The translations under genes were made by a program, and so were the position numbers. Positions 6,881-15,496 of a DNA stretch of 64,000 nucleotides are shown piece by piece. Source of the DNA: Crossiella sp. S99.2 (GTDB lineage: Bacteria > Actinomycetota > Actinomycetes > Mycobacteriales > Pseudonocardiaceae); NCBI RefSeq assembly GCF_023094165.1, contig NZ_JALMDK010000003.1:124001-188000 (forward strand), read 5' to 3'. The notes under the pieces were generated by a model. The model saw only the letters and a list, made by a program, of their open reading frames with translations, did no database searches and had not been told where the DNA came from. Numbering within the stretch: the stretch's first letter is position 1; every line of letters begins with the position of its first letter.

Positions 6881-8053
6881 ATGTCACGTTCCATTCGCCG
6901 TGTCCTGCTGGCGTTGTCCGGCGCCCTGCTGGTGGCGGCACTGCTGCCGTCGCCGGTGGCGCTCGCGGACAGTTTCTACCAGCCGCCGGACCCGTTGCCC
7001 GCCGGCGCGCCCGGCGACCTGGTGCGCTCCCGGGTCTCGGACAACCCGCCCAGCCGGGACAAGGCCAAGGCCTGGCAGGTGATGTACCTGTCCACCAACG
7101 CCCTCGGGCAGCGGCACGCGGTGACCGGCACGGTGCTGGTGCCCAAGAACGTCGACCCGAAGACCGCGCCGGTGGTCGGCCTGGCCGTGGGCACGCACGG
7201 ACCGGCCTTCCGCTGCACCCCCTCGGCGATGGTCAACGTCGGCGCGCTCTACGAACAGCCCGCGGTGAACGACCTGCTGGCTCGCGGCTACGCGGTCGCG
7301 ATCACCGACTACGAGGGCTACACGCCCGAACCGCGCACCACCTACATCGTCGGGCGCTCCATGGGCGCCGCGGTGATCGACGTGGTCCGGGCCGCACTGC
7401 GACTGCCCGCGGCCGGGTTGTCGGCCAGGGCCAAGGTCGCCTTCCGCGGCTACTCCCAGGGTGGCGGCGCGGCCATGTGGGCGGGGGAGACCCAGCCGAG
7501 TTACGCGCCGGAGCTGAACCTGGTCGGCGTGGTCGGCGGCGGCGTGCCCGCGGACCTGATCCAGGTGGCGCTGCCTCTGGAGGGCAAGCCCGGCTACGGC
7601 GTGCTCGCCTACGCGCTGATGGGCCTGGACCAGGCATACCCGGAGCTGAAGCTCAACGACTACCTCAATGACAAGGGGCGCACCGAGTTCGCCCGGATGC
7701 GGCGCGAGGCTTGCACCTTCGAACTGCTTACCTGGTATCCGAAGGGCAAGCTCAGCGAGCACACCACCAGCAGTCCGGTGCTGACCCCGCAGTGGCTGGC
7801 CAGGGTCCGGGAGAACAAGCTCGGCACGAAGAAGATCCCGGCGCCGGTGTTCCAGTACCACGCCGACAACGACGAACTGGTGCACCAGCCGCAGGCCAAG
7901 GAGCTGTTCGCGGACTACTGCCGGCTCGGCGTCAACGCGCGCTGGCAGGGCTATCCCAGTGACCACATCACCCTGGTCTACACCGGCAACGAGGCCGCGC
8001 ACCGCTTCCTCGCCGACCGCTTCGCCGGGGTGCCCGCCACCTCCGGGTGCTGA
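6881..8053 (+). CDS. secreted lipase (secretory lipase family, LIP)
   Basis: A protein of 390 residues with a Sec signal peptide ending near PVALADS. ATG at 6881 has GGAGG at a good distance. The fold is the alpha/beta-hydrolase of the fungal/actinobacterial secretory lipase family (PF03583). It shows VVGLAVGTHGP (oxyanion region), the nucleophile elbow GYSQGG, the acid in YHADNDELV and the histidine in YPSDHITLV. Four cysteines are compatible with an exported protein. It would hydrolyse extracellular acylglycerols or esters. It is divergent from the PucR regulator, the likely control. Confidence 0.88.
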   Translation: MSRSIRRVLLALSGALLVAALLPSPVALADSFYQPPDPLPAGAPGDLVRSRVSDNPPSRDKAKAWQVMYLSTNALGQRHAVTGTVLVPKNVDPKTAPVVGLAVGTHGPAFRCTPSAMVNVGALYEQPAVNDLLARGYAVAITDYEGYTPEPRTTYIVGRSMGAAVIDVVRAALRLPAAGLSARAKVAFRGYSQGGGAAMWAGETQPSYAPELNLVGVVGGGVPADLIQVALPLEGKPGYGVLAYALMGLDQAYPELKLNDYLNDKGRTEFARMRREACTFELLTWYPKGKLSEHTTSSPVLTPQWLARVRENKLGTKKIPAPVFQYHADNDELVHQPQAKELFADYCRLGVNARWQGYPSDHITLVYTGNEAAHRFLADRFAGVPATSGC

Positions 8054-8066
8054 TCATCCGGGAGCC

Positions 8067-8096
8067 TTGACAAAAAAATTTGTCCAAGCCAGTATT
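8067..8096 (+). promoter_or_regulatory. promoter with overlapping palindromic operator of the HTH gene
   Basis: TTGACA (8067-8072) is followed 18 bp later by AGTATT (8091-8096). An inverted repeat TTGaCAAA...TTTGtCCAA spans 8067-8087, covering the -35 box and spacer. The start site would fall at or next to the ATG at 8102, giving a leaderless message. A repressor bound here would block polymerase, so the HTH protein encoded downstream is probably autoregulated. Confidence 0.65.
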
Positions 8097-8101
8097 GCCG
8101 C

Positions 8102-8722
8102 ATGCTTGAGGTAGCGGTGATCGAGGACGCGGCCGCGGCGGAGATCTCATTGGATCCGCTGCGATCGCGTCTGCTTGCCGAACTCGTCGAGCCTGGTTCG
8201 GCCAGCACCCTGGCCGCCCGGGTCGGCATCCCGCGGCAGAAAGTCAACTACCACCTGCGTGAGCTGGAGAAACACGGCCTGGTGGAGCTGGTCGAGGAAC
8301 GGCGCAAGGGCAACTTCACCGAGCGGGTGCTGCGGGCCACCGCCGCCTCCTACGTGATCTCGCCCGACGCCCTGTCCGCGGTGCAGCCCGATCCGGCCCG
8401 CGCGCCGGACCAGCTGTCCGCGCGCTGGTTGCTGGCCCTGGCCGCCCGCCTCGTGCGCGACGTCGGCAGGCTCATCACCGGCAGCCGCAAGGCCGGGAAA
8501 CCCCTGGCGACCTTCGCCCTCGACGGCGAGATCCGCTTCGCCTCCGCCACCGATCGGGCTGCTTTCGCCCGGGAACTGGCCGCTGCGGTGGCCGGGCTGG
8601 TGGGCAAGTACCACGATGAGACCGCGGCGGGCGGCCGGGCCCACCGGGTGCTGGTGGCCGTGCACCCGAGCGTCCAGCCGGTGCTGGATCCCCCTGACAA
8701 CAACACTGACAAGGAGTCGTAA
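8102..8722 (+). CDS. ArsR-like winged-helix regulator
   Basis: A protein of 206 residues. The first 80 form an ArsR/MarR-like winged helix (LDPLRSRLLAELVEPGSAST, then QKVNYHLRELEKHGLVELVE) with a basic wing. The C-terminal part is helical and of unknown function. The stop overlaps the ATG of the SRPBCC gene (TAATG), so the two are coupled. HTH/SRPBCC pairs of this kind are frequent in actinomycetes, where the SRPBCC partner is thought to bind or modify a small hydrophobic ligand. Transcription seems to start at the ATG from the palindrome-bearing promoter. Confidence 0.83.
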   Translation: MLEVAVIEDAAAAEISLDPLRSRLLAELVEPGSASTLAARVGIPRQKVNYHLRELEKHGLVELVEERRKGNFTERVLRATAASYVISPDALSAVQPDPARAPDQLSARWLLALAARLVRDVGRLITGSRKAGKPLATFALDGEIRFASATDRAAFARELAAAVAGLVGKYHDETAAGGRAHRVLVAVHPSVQPVLDPPDNNTDKES

Positions 8723-9441
8723 TGGGCCGGAAGTTCGAGCTGCGCAAGGAAGTCGAGCTGGCGGCCACGCCGCAGCAGGTGTGGGACGCGATCTCCACCG
8801 GACCCGGCCTGGAAGCCTGGTTCATGTCCCAGCCCGCGCCGGAGGAGGGCGCCTGCGAGGTCTGGCAGCCGGGCGAACACCTGTCGATCACCACGCCCGC
8901 GGGACCGGACGGCTCCTTTCACGCCTTCGAGTACCTGATCGAGGCCAGGGACGGCGGCAGCACCGTGCTCCGCTTCGTGCACAGCGGCTTCCTCAGCGAT
9001 GACTGGGGCGCGGAGTTCGAGGGCATGACCGCCCGCGGCTGGGACATGTACCTGCACACCCTCGCGCTGTACCTCGCGCACTTCGCCGGCAGGCCCGCGG
9101 TCTACGTCACCGCGGAGGGTCCGGAGGCCACCGCCAAACCCGAGGCGTGGGCGGTGCTGCTGCGCGGCCTCGGCCTGGACCACAACCCCGCCCTGGGCGA
9201 GCGGGTGCGCCTCACACCCGAAGGCCTGCCCGCCATCGACGGCGAGGTGGACTGGTTCGAGGGCGAGGACAGCCCCTTCCTCGCGGTGCGCACCGCGGAC
9301 GCGCTCTACCGCTTCCACGGCCGCGCCCCGCTCGGCATGACCATCGCGGTCGGCCACCACTTCTACGTCCCGGCCGAACAGCCCGCCACCAACGAGGCCT
9401 GGCGGGTCTGGCTGCACGGGCTTTACCCCGACCAGGGCTGA
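8722..9441 (+). CDS. SRPBCC/AHSA1-like ligand-binding protein
   Basis: A protein of 239 residues. The first 145 follow the START/SRPBCC pattern: a first strand ending in LAATPQQVWDAIS, a central GxF/W-x-P segment, and a long C-terminal helix (GWDMYLHTLALYLAHF). The last 90 residues form an extra beta-rich region that repeats part of the fold. AAGGAG at 8711 is the ribosome site and ATG overlaps the preceding stop. The role is inferred: binding a hydrophobic ligand in concert with the HTH protein. Confidence 0.8.
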   Translation: MGRKFELRKEVELAATPQQVWDAISTGPGLEAWFMSQPAPEEGACEVWQPGEHLSITTPAGPDGSFHAFEYLIEARDGGSTVLRFVHSGFLSDDWGAEFEGMTARGWDMYLHTLALYLAHFAGRPAVYVTAEGPEATAKPEAWAVLLRGLGLDHNPALGERVRLTPEGLPAIDGEVDWFEGEDSPFLAVRTADALYRFHGRAPLGMTIAVGHHFYVPAEQPATNEAWRVWLHGLYPDQG

Positions 9442-9443
9442 GC

Positions 9444-10220
9444 ATGGCCAACTCGCCCGCCGGGGAATCGGTGCTGGCGCGGGTGGTGCGCATCTTCGAG
9501 ACCTTCGGCACGGACACCCCGGCGCTGCGGGTCTCGGAGATCGCCCGCCGCGCCGGGCTGCCCGTGCCCACCGCCTCCCGCCTGATCGAGGAGCTGGTGG
9601 GACACGGCTGGCTGCACCGCGAACCCGACCGCAGCGTGCGGCTGGGCCTGCGGATCTGGGAGCTGGCCTCCCGGGCCTCGCCCGCGCTGAACCTGCGCGA
9701 GGCGGCCATGCCGTTCATGGAGGACCTGCAAGCCGTGGTCGGCCACCACACCCAGCTCGGCGTGCTCGAAGGCCGCGAGGTGCTGTTCCTGGAACGGCTG
9801 TCCGCGCCGGGCGCGGTGGACAACGTCATCCGGATCGCCGGGCGGCTGCCACTGCACGTCAACTCGGCCGGGCTGGTGCTGCTCGCGCACGCCCCGGTCG
9901 AACTGCAGGAATCCGTGCTGGCTGGCCCGCTGCGCGCCTACACCCGGCGCACCATCACCGATCCCGGCCGGCTGCGGGCTTTTCTGGCCGATGTCCGGCG
10001 CGGCGGATTCGCGCTCTGCCGCGGGTTCATCGACGACGGCGTCACCGGCATCGCCGCCCCGGTGCGCGGTCCGGACAACGAGGTGGCCGCCGCGCTCGCG
10101 GTGATCGTGCCCGACGACGCCCAGGTCGCAGGCCACCTGCCCGCGCTGCGCACCGCCGCCCGGGGGATATCCCGAGCCCTCGGCGCGCCACTAGTGTCTC
10201 ATTCAATGAAAGTGAGGTAG
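9444..10220 (+). CDS. IclR-family regulator, probable control of pobA/pca
   Basis: A protein of 258 residues with the IclR layout. An N-terminal winged helix (LARVVRIFETFGTDTPALRV, then PVPTASRLIEEL) is followed by an effector domain of about 180 residues including NSAGLVLLAHAP and DDGVTGIAAPVRGPDNEVAAA. PcaR, PcaU and PobR, which control protocatechuate and hydroxybenzoate genes, belong to this family. Its position 51 bp before pobA on the same strand supports that role. ATG at 9444 follows the SRPBCC stop by 2 bp, so it may be co-transcribed with the upstream pair. Confidence 0.88.
   Translation: MANSPAGESVLARVVRIFETFGTDTPALRVSEIARRAGLPVPTASRLIEELVGHGWLHREPDRSVRLGLRIWELASRASPALNLREAAMPFMEDLQAVVGHHTQLGVLEGREVLFLERLSAPGAVDNVIRIAGRLPLHVNSAGLVLLAHAPVELQESVLAGPLRAYTRRTITDPGRLRAFLADVRRGGFALCRGFIDDGVTGIAAPVRGPDNEVAAALAVIVPDDAQVAGHLPALRTAARGISRALGAPLVSHSMKVR
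10198..10216. promoter_or_regulatory. candidate operator before pobA
   Basis: An imperfect inverted repeat CTCATT...AAGTGAG covers 10198-10216, inside the last codons of the IclR gene and about 55 bp before the pobA start. Its location suits an IclR-type regulator acting on pobA. Arms are only 4-5 bp. Confidence 0.3.
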
Positions 10221-10271
10221 CTCCGCGCTGGTCGCGGCGGTCAAGGTGCGTCCACGGAGAAAGGGGAGTGG

Positions 10272-11447
10272 ATGCGCACCCAGGTGGTCATCATCGGCGC
10301 CGGGCCCGCCGGGCTGCTGCTCTCGCACCTGCTCGGGCTGGACGACGTCGACTCGGTGCTGATCGAACGCCAGAGCGCCGAACACGTGCAGTCCCGCATC
10401 CGCGCCGGGATCCTGGAAGCGGGCACCGTCGAGGTGCTGCGCGAGGCCGGAGTGGGCGAGCGACTGGGTGCGGAAGCCTTGCGGCACCGCGGGATCTACC
10501 TCCAGTGGCCCGGCCATCGCGAGCACGTGGACTTCGTCGACCTGATCGGCCGCTCGGTGTCGGTGTACGGGCAGACCGAGGTCACCAAGGACCTGATGGC
10601 CGCCCGCGCACGCGCCGACCGGCCGGTGTTCTATGGGGCCAGCCAGGTCGAACTGCACGAGGTGGACACCGATCGGCCGTATGTCACCTTCGTCGACGCC
10701 GACGGGCAGCCGCGCCGGGTCGAGGCGCGGGTCATCGCGGGCTGCGACGGCCACCACGGCCCCAGCCGTCAGGCCCTGCCCGCGTCGCTGCGCCAGACCT
10801 GGACCCGGGACTACCCGTTCGCCTGGCTCGGCGTGCTCGCCGAGGTGCCGCCGTCCACCGACGAGCTGATCTACGCCTGGCACCGGGACGGATTCGCCAT
10901 GCACAGCATGCGATCCAGCACCATCAGCCGGTTCTACCTCCAGGTCCGGCCCGGCGAGGACCCGGCGGAATGGCCGGACGAACGGATCTGGACCGCGCTG
11001 GCCACCCGGCTCGGCGCGCAGGACGGCGGCTGGCAGCTCACCACCGGGCCGATCACCGAGAAAAGCGTGCTGCCCATGCGCAGTTTTGTCGCCACCCCGC
11101 TCCGGCACGGCAGGCTCTTCCTGGCAGGCGACGCCGGGCACATCGTGCCGCCCACCGGCGCCAAGGGCCTCAACCTGGCCGTGGCCGACGTGGTGCTGCT
11201 GCACCGCGCGCTGGTTTCCTGGCTCCTGGACGGCAAACCGGAGCTGGCCGAGTCCTATTCGGACACCGCGCTGCGCCGGGTCTGGCGGTGCACGCACTTC
11301 TCCTGGTGGATGACCACCATGCTGCACCGGCACGGCGACGACTTCGACGCCCGCCTGCAACTCGCCCAGCTCGACGCGGTGCGCAGCTCCACCGCCGCGG
11401 CCACCGAGCTGGCCCAGAACTACGCCGGTCTGCCGATCGGCTGCTGA
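10272..11447 (+). CDS. pobA: 4-hydroxybenzoate 3-monooxygenase
   Basis: A protein of 391 residues, the usual PobA length. It converts 4-hydroxybenzoate, O2 and NAD(P)H to protocatechuate using FAD. The N-terminal FAD-binding loop is VIIGAGPAGLLLSHLL, the DG motif region is VIAGCDGHHGPSR, and the second FAD motif is GDAGHIVPPTGAKGLNLA, all characteristic of group A flavin hydroxylases of the PobA type. RBS GGGGAG lies before ATG at 10272. It is the first enzyme of the cluster that continues with pcaH; 33 bp separate them. Confidence 0.95.
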   Translation: MRTQVVIIGAGPAGLLLSHLLGLDDVDSVLIERQSAEHVQSRIRAGILEAGTVEVLREAGVGERLGAEALRHRGIYLQWPGHREHVDFVDLIGRSVSVYGQTEVTKDLMAARARADRPVFYGASQVELHEVDTDRPYVTFVDADGQPRRVEARVIAGCDGHHGPSRQALPASLRQTWTRDYPFAWLGVLAEVPPSTDELIYAWHRDGFAMHSMRSSTISRFYLQVRPGEDPAEWPDERIWTALATRLGAQDGGWQLTTGPITEKSVLPMRSFVATPLRHGRLFLAGDAGHIVPPTGAKGLNLAVADVVLLHRALVSWLLDGKPELAESYSDTALRRVWRCTHFSWWMTTMLHRHGDDFDARLQLAQLDAVRSSTAAATELAQNYAGLPIGC

Positions 11448-11480
11448 GGTCAGAAGTCGCTGAAGTCAGAAGGGGAGACG

Positions 11481-12218
11481 ATGTCGACGACCGAAGGGCA
11501 CCGGCTCGCGCTGCCGCGCTACCACCGGGACCCACCAGGCACCCATCCACCGCTGGACAGCCCGGCCTACGGGTCCACCGCGCTCCGCCACCCGAAGCAA
11601 CCCCTTGTTGTTCTACCACACCGGCTGACCGAGGTGACCGGACCGCTGCTCGGCCCCGGCCGGATCGGCCCCCTGGACAACGACCTCACCCGCCAGCACC
11701 CCGGCGAACCGCACGGGCAGCGGATCATCGTGCACGGCCGCCTGCTCGACGGCAACGGCAAACCGGTGCGCAATTCCCTGGTGGAGCTGTGGCAGGCCAA
11801 CGCGGCGGGGCGGTACAAGCACGTGCGTGACCGCTGGCCCGCCCCGGTCGACCCCAACTTCGACGGCACCGGCCGCACCCTCACCGACGACGAGGGCCGC
11901 TACGAGTTCACCACGATCAAACCCGGCGCGTACCCGTGGCAGAACCACGACAACGCCTGGCGTCCCGCGCACATCCACTTCTCCGTCTTCGGCGCCGCGT
12001 TCACCCAGCGCCTGGTCACCCAGATGTACTTCCCGGACGATCCGCTCTCCGCCCAGGACCCCATCTTCAACTCCGTGCCCGACCCGAAGGCCAGGCAACG
12101 CATGATCTCCCGCTTCGACCTGGACCGCACCCAGCCGAACTGGGCCCTGGCCTTCGAGTTCGACATCGTGTTGCGCGGCAACGACTCCTCGGTCTTCGAG
12201 GACGAGGAGGACGAATGA
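11481..12218 (+). CDS. pcaH: protocatechuate 3,4-dioxygenase beta subunit
   Basis: A protein of 245 residues. It carries the non-heme Fe(III) site of intradiol dioxygenases: the two tyrosines (GRYKH and AYPWQNH) and two histidines (RPAHIHFSVFG). The N-terminal PcaH-specific extension with PLDSPAYGSTALRHP is present. With the alpha subunit it opens protocatechuate to 3-carboxy-cis,cis-muconate. RBS GGGGAG precedes ATG at 11481. The stop overlaps the pcaG start (ATGA). Confidence 0.95.
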   Translation: MSTTEGHRLALPRYHRDPPGTHPPLDSPAYGSTALRHPKQPLVVLPHRLTEVTGPLLGPGRIGPLDNDLTRQHPGEPHGQRIIVHGRLLDGNGKPVRNSLVELWQANAAGRYKHVRDRWPAPVDPNFDGTGRTLTDDEGRYEFTTIKPGAYPWQNHDNAWRPAHIHFSVFGAAFTQRLVTQMYFPDDPLSAQDPIFNSVPDPKARQRMISRFDLDRTQPNWALAFEFDIVLRGNDSSVFEDEEDE

Positions 12219-12781
12219 GCACCCCCTCGCAAACCGTCGGCCCCTACCTCGCGCTGGGTCTGGAATGGACGGACGGCCCGGACGTGGTGGCACCGAGTAT
12301 GCCTGATGCGGTATGGTTGCGTGGCACGGTGCGGGACGGCGCGGGCGAGCCGGTCCCGGACGCGGTGGTGGAAACCTGGCAGGCCGACGCCGACGGACGT
12401 TTCAACCATCCGGCAGATCCGCGCGGAGCCGTTGCGGCGCCAGGGTTTCGCGGATTCGGCCGGTGCACGACCAACGCCGAGGGCGACTACGGTGTGCGCA
12501 CCGTGGTGCCGGGTGCGGTACCCGTCGAGGTGGGATCGGCTGAGCAAGGGCAGGCTCAGGCGCCGCACATCGACATCTCGGTGCTGGCCCGCGGTTTGCT
12601 GCACCGGGTGGTGACGCGCGTGTACTTCCCGGAGCATGCCGAGCAACACCAGTCCGACCCCGTCCTGCGCACGGTTCCGCAAGATCGGCGAGCCACGCTG
12701 ATCGCCGCGCGCACCGAGGACGGCTACCGGTTCGACATCCGCCTGCAGGGCGACCAGGAGACCGTGTTCTTCGATGTCTGA
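12215..12781 (+). CDS. pcaG: protocatechuate 3,4-dioxygenase alpha subunit
   Basis: A protein of 188 residues. It starts MSTPSQTVGPYLALGL, the usual PcaG opening, and shares the intradiol-dioxygenase core (VRDGAGEPVPDAVVETWQAD, then APHIDISVLARGL) but lacks the iron ligands carried by PcaH. Alpha and beta subunits pair to form the active site. ATG overlaps pcaH by 4 bp and the 3' end overlaps pcaB by 8 bp. Confidence 0.94.
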   Translation: MSTPSQTVGPYLALGLEWTDGPDVVAPSMPDAVWLRGTVRDGAGEPVPDAVVETWQADADGRFNHPADPRGAVAAPGFRGFGRCTTNAEGDYGVRTVVPGAVPVEVGSAEQGQAQAPHIDISVLARGLLHRVVTRVYFPEHAEQHQSDPVLRTVPQDRRATLIAARTEDGYRFDIRLQGDQETVFFDV

Positions 12782-14240
12782 CCTGTTCGACCCGCTCTCC
12801 GCCGCCGGCCCGGTCCGAGCCGCGGTCGAGGACCAAGCCTGGCTGCACGCCATGCTCGACTTCGAACGCGCCCTCGCCCAGGCCCAGTCCGAAGCCGGTC
12901 TGCTGGCCCCGGAGCACGCCAAAGCCATTGCGGCAGCCTGTGATCCGGCCCGCTACGACCCGGCCGGGATCGGCGCGGCGGCGACTGGCGTCGGCAACCC
13001 GGCCGCACCACTGGTCCGCGCCCTCACCGCCGAGGTGGGCGGTGAGGCGGCCCGGTACGTGCACCTGGGCGCGACCAGCCAGGACGTGCTGGACACCGCG
13101 TCCATGCTGGTGCTGCGTGGCGCGGCCGGCGAGCTGTTGTCCATTGTGGACAGAGCGGGCGCGCGGGCGGCGGAGTTGGCGGCGCGGTACCGGGACACGC
13201 CGCAGGCCGGGCGGACGCTGGGGCAGCAGGCGTTGCCGGTGACCTTCGGGCTGACGGCGGCGGGGTGGCTGTCCGCGCTGACGGCTGCCCGGGAACGGTT
13301 GCGCGGGTTGCGGTTCGCGGTGCAGCTGGGCGGGGCGGCGGGGACCCTGGCCTCGCTGGCGGAGGTTGGCCAGACGGGACTCGCGAGGCCCACGGCGACC
13401 GCTGCCGCGACCACCGATCCGGCGGCGACCACCGATCCGGCGGCGAGTGCTGGCTGGGCGACGACCGCTGGGTCGTCAGTGCCCGCTGGCCCAACCCCAC
13501 CCACCGGCCCGGCAGTGCTCGCCGCCCTGGCCCGAGTGCTCGACCTCGACGAACCCGCCCTCCCCTGGCACACCGAGCGATCCCGCGTCACCACCATCGC
13601 CGCCGCCCTCGGCGACCTCGCGGGCGCGGTGGCCGGCATCGCCCGCACCATCACCCTGCTCGCCCAGACCGAGATCGGCGAGGTCCACGAGGACGGCCCA
13701 CCGGGCAGCGGTGGCTCATCCACCTTGCCACACAAGCACAACCCGGTGGCCGCCGTACTCGCCGCCGGCGCCGCCGCCCAGGCCCCGGGACTGGTGGGGA
13801 CGTTGTTCTCGGTGCGGGCGCAGGAGTATCAGCGGGCCGCTGGGCATTGGCATGCCGAGTGGCGACCCCTGTCCGAACTGGTCCGGGTGACCGGAGCCGC
13901 GGCGCACTGGCTGGCGGAGAGCCTGGACCGGTTGCGGGTGGATCCCGAGCGGATGCGGGCGAACCTGGACTGCACCGGGGGAGTGCTGCTGGCCGAACGG
14001 GTCACGGCCGCGCTGACCGGGCGGGTGGGACGACTGGTCGCGCATGACGTGGTCGGCTGGTGTGCGCGGCGGGCGGTGGCGGGGGAGGATTTTGCCGCGG
14101 TGCTCGGCGCGGATCCGGTGGTGGCGGCACAGCTGTCGCGGCAGCGGATCGTGGAATTGCTGGACCCGGCGGGCTATCTGGGCAGCGCCGGGGTATTCGT
14201 CGATCGCGCGCTGGCCGCGTGGCACGAGGAGGTCAGGTGA
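12774..14240 (+). CDS. pcaB: 3-carboxy-cis,cis-muconate cycloisomerase with an internal insertion
   Basis: A protein of 488 residues, longer than the usual 350-450. It belongs to the fumarase/aspartase superfamily: MLDFERALAQAQSEAGLL, HLGATSQDVLDTA, and the signature GGSSTLPHKHNP with the catalytic-loop serine. It converts 3-carboxymuconate to 4-carboxymuconolactone. Between about residues 203 and 247 there is a low-complexity Ala/Thr/Pro insertion that includes two copies of ATTDPA, encoded by a tandem 18-bp direct repeat near 13402-13440. I read this as an expanded surface loop, since the frame and downstream motifs are intact. It overlaps pcaG by 8 bp and pcaD by 4 bp. Confidence 0.93.
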   Translation: MSDLFDPLSAAGPVRAAVEDQAWLHAMLDFERALAQAQSEAGLLAPEHAKAIAAACDPARYDPAGIGAAATGVGNPAAPLVRALTAEVGGEAARYVHLGATSQDVLDTASMLVLRGAAGELLSIVDRAGARAAELAARYRDTPQAGRTLGQQALPVTFGLTAAGWLSALTAARERLRGLRFAVQLGGAAGTLASLAEVGQTGLARPTATAAATTDPAATTDPAASAGWATTAGSSVPAGPTPPTGPAVLAALARVLDLDEPALPWHTERSRVTTIAAALGDLAGAVAGIARTITLLAQTEIGEVHEDGPPGSGGSSTLPHKHNPVAAVLAAGAAAQAPGLVGTLFSVRAQEYQRAAGHWHAEWRPLSELVRVTGAAAHWLAESLDRLRVDPERMRANLDCTGGVLLAERVTAALTGRVGRLVAHDVVGWCARRAVAGEDFAAVLGADPVVAAQLSRQRIVELLDPAGYLGSAGVFVDRALAAWHEEVR

Positions 14241-15013
14241 CGATCCTTCCCGCGTACGTGGTGGACGGGCCCGCGGACGGGACACCCGTGGTGCTGTCCG
14301 GTTCGCTCGGCAGCGATCACCGCATGTGGCGACCGCAGGCGAGTGCGCTGGCCGCGGCCGGGTACCGGGTCATCTCCTATGACCACCGCGGGCACGGGGC
14401 CTCGCTGACCCCGCCGGGGCCCTATGAAATGGGAGACCTGGCCGCCGACGCGGCGGCGTTGCTGGACGAGCTGGACCTCCCGGACGCGCACTTCGCCGGG
14501 CTGTCCCTGGGCGGGATGGTCGGCATGTGGCTGGCCGCGCACCGGCCGGACCGGGTGCGTGGCCTGGTGCTGTGCTGCACCTCGGCCGATCTCAACCCCC
14601 GATCGGGGTGGGCGGACCGGGCGCGCCTGGTCCGCGCCGAAGGCACCGGTGCGGTCGCCGAGGCGGTGGTCAGCCGCTGGCTCACCCCTGCCCACGCCCA
14701 GCGGGAGCCGGAGTTCGCCGCGGAGTTGCGCGGGATGGTCGCCGCGACCCCCGCCGAGGGGTACGCGGCCTGCTGCGGGGCGATCGAGCGGATGGACCTG
14801 CTCCCGCTGCTGCCTGCGATCAGCGCGCCGACCCTGGTGATCTCCGGCGCCGAGGACCCTGCCACCCCGCCCGACCACGGCCGGCTGATCGCGGACCGAA
14901 TCCCCGGCGCCCGGTTCGCCCTGGTCGAGCAGGCCGCGCACCTGGGCAGCGTGGAGCAGCCCGCGGAATTCACCCGACTCATCCTGGACCACCTGGGAGC
15001 ACTCGATGTCTGA
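14237..15013 (+). CDS. pcaD: 3-oxoadipate enol-lactonase
   Basis: A protein of 258 residues, alpha/beta-hydrolase fold. It shows VVLSGSLGSDHRMW, YDHRGHGAS, nucleophile elbow GLSLGG, acid in SGAEDPATPP and histidine in QAAHLGSVEQP. It hydrolyses 3-oxoadipate enol-lactone to 3-oxoadipate. The GTG start at 14237 overlaps the pcaB stop (GTGA) and has GAGGAGG upstream. In many actinobacteria this domain is fused to PcaC as PcaL; here the two are separate genes overlapping by 8 bp. Confidence 0.93.
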   Translation: MTILPAYVVDGPADGTPVVLSGSLGSDHRMWRPQASALAAAGYRVISYDHRGHGASLTPPGPYEMGDLAADAAALLDELDLPDAHFAGLSLGGMVGMWLAAHRPDRVRGLVLCCTSADLNPRSGWADRARLVRAEGTGAVAEAVVSRWLTPAHAQREPEFAAELRGMVAATPAEGYAACCGAIERMDLLPLLPAISAPTLVISGAEDPATPPDHGRLIADRIPGARFALVEQAAHLGSVEQPAEFTRLILDHLGALDV

Positions 15014-15386
15014 CGAGCAGTACGCCGAAGGCATGCGGGTGCGGCGGGAGGTGCTCGGCGACGCGCACGTGGACCGCGCGGTGGCCGACACAACCGAGTT
15101 CACCGCGCCCTTCCAGGACTACATCACCCGCGCCGCCTGGGGCTCGGTGTGGACCAGGGACGGTCTGGACCGGCGGACCCGCAGCTGCCTTACCCTGGCC
15201 CTGCTCACCGCCCTCGGCCAGCATGAGGAACTGGCCATGCACGTGCGCGCGGCCGTGCGCAACGGCCTGTCCGCGGCCGAGATCGGCGAGGTGCTGCTGC
15301 ACACCGGGGTCTACGCCGGGGTGCCCGCGGCCAACGCCGCCTACGCCGTGGCGCAACGGGTGCTCACCGAGCTGGGCGAGCTGTGA
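15006..15386 (+). CDS. pcaC: 4-carboxymuconolactone decarboxylase
   Basis: A protein of 126 residues, the typical size. It has the carboxymuconolactone-decarboxylase pattern: GMRVRREVLGDAHVDRA, RTRSCLTLALLTALGQHEEL, and GEVLLHTGVYAGVPAANAAY. It decarboxylates 4-carboxymuconolactone to the enol-lactone used by PcaD. It is the last gene of the run; pcaIJ and pcaF, which would carry 3-oxoadipate to acetyl-CoA and succinyl-CoA, are not in the window. Confidence 0.94.
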   Translation: MSDEQYAEGMRVRREVLGDAHVDRAVADTTEFTAPFQDYITRAAWGSVWTRDGLDRRTRSCLTLALLTALGQHEELAMHVRAAVRNGLSAAEIGEVLLHTGVYAGVPAANAAYAVAQRVLTELGEL

Positions 15387-15496
15387 CGCCTGGCTGATCC
15401 GCGCTGGTCCAGGTGGCCTACTTGGCCAAAAACAGTTCAACACTGGCGACGGGCGGCACTGCTGAGCCGGGGCCGGGGCGTTCTAGGCTGCCGACC

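Noticed and set aside
13380..13515. Frameshift or pseudogene in pcaB
   Set aside because: The reading frame and the downstream fumarase-family signature are intact; the extra sequence is an in-frame insertion.
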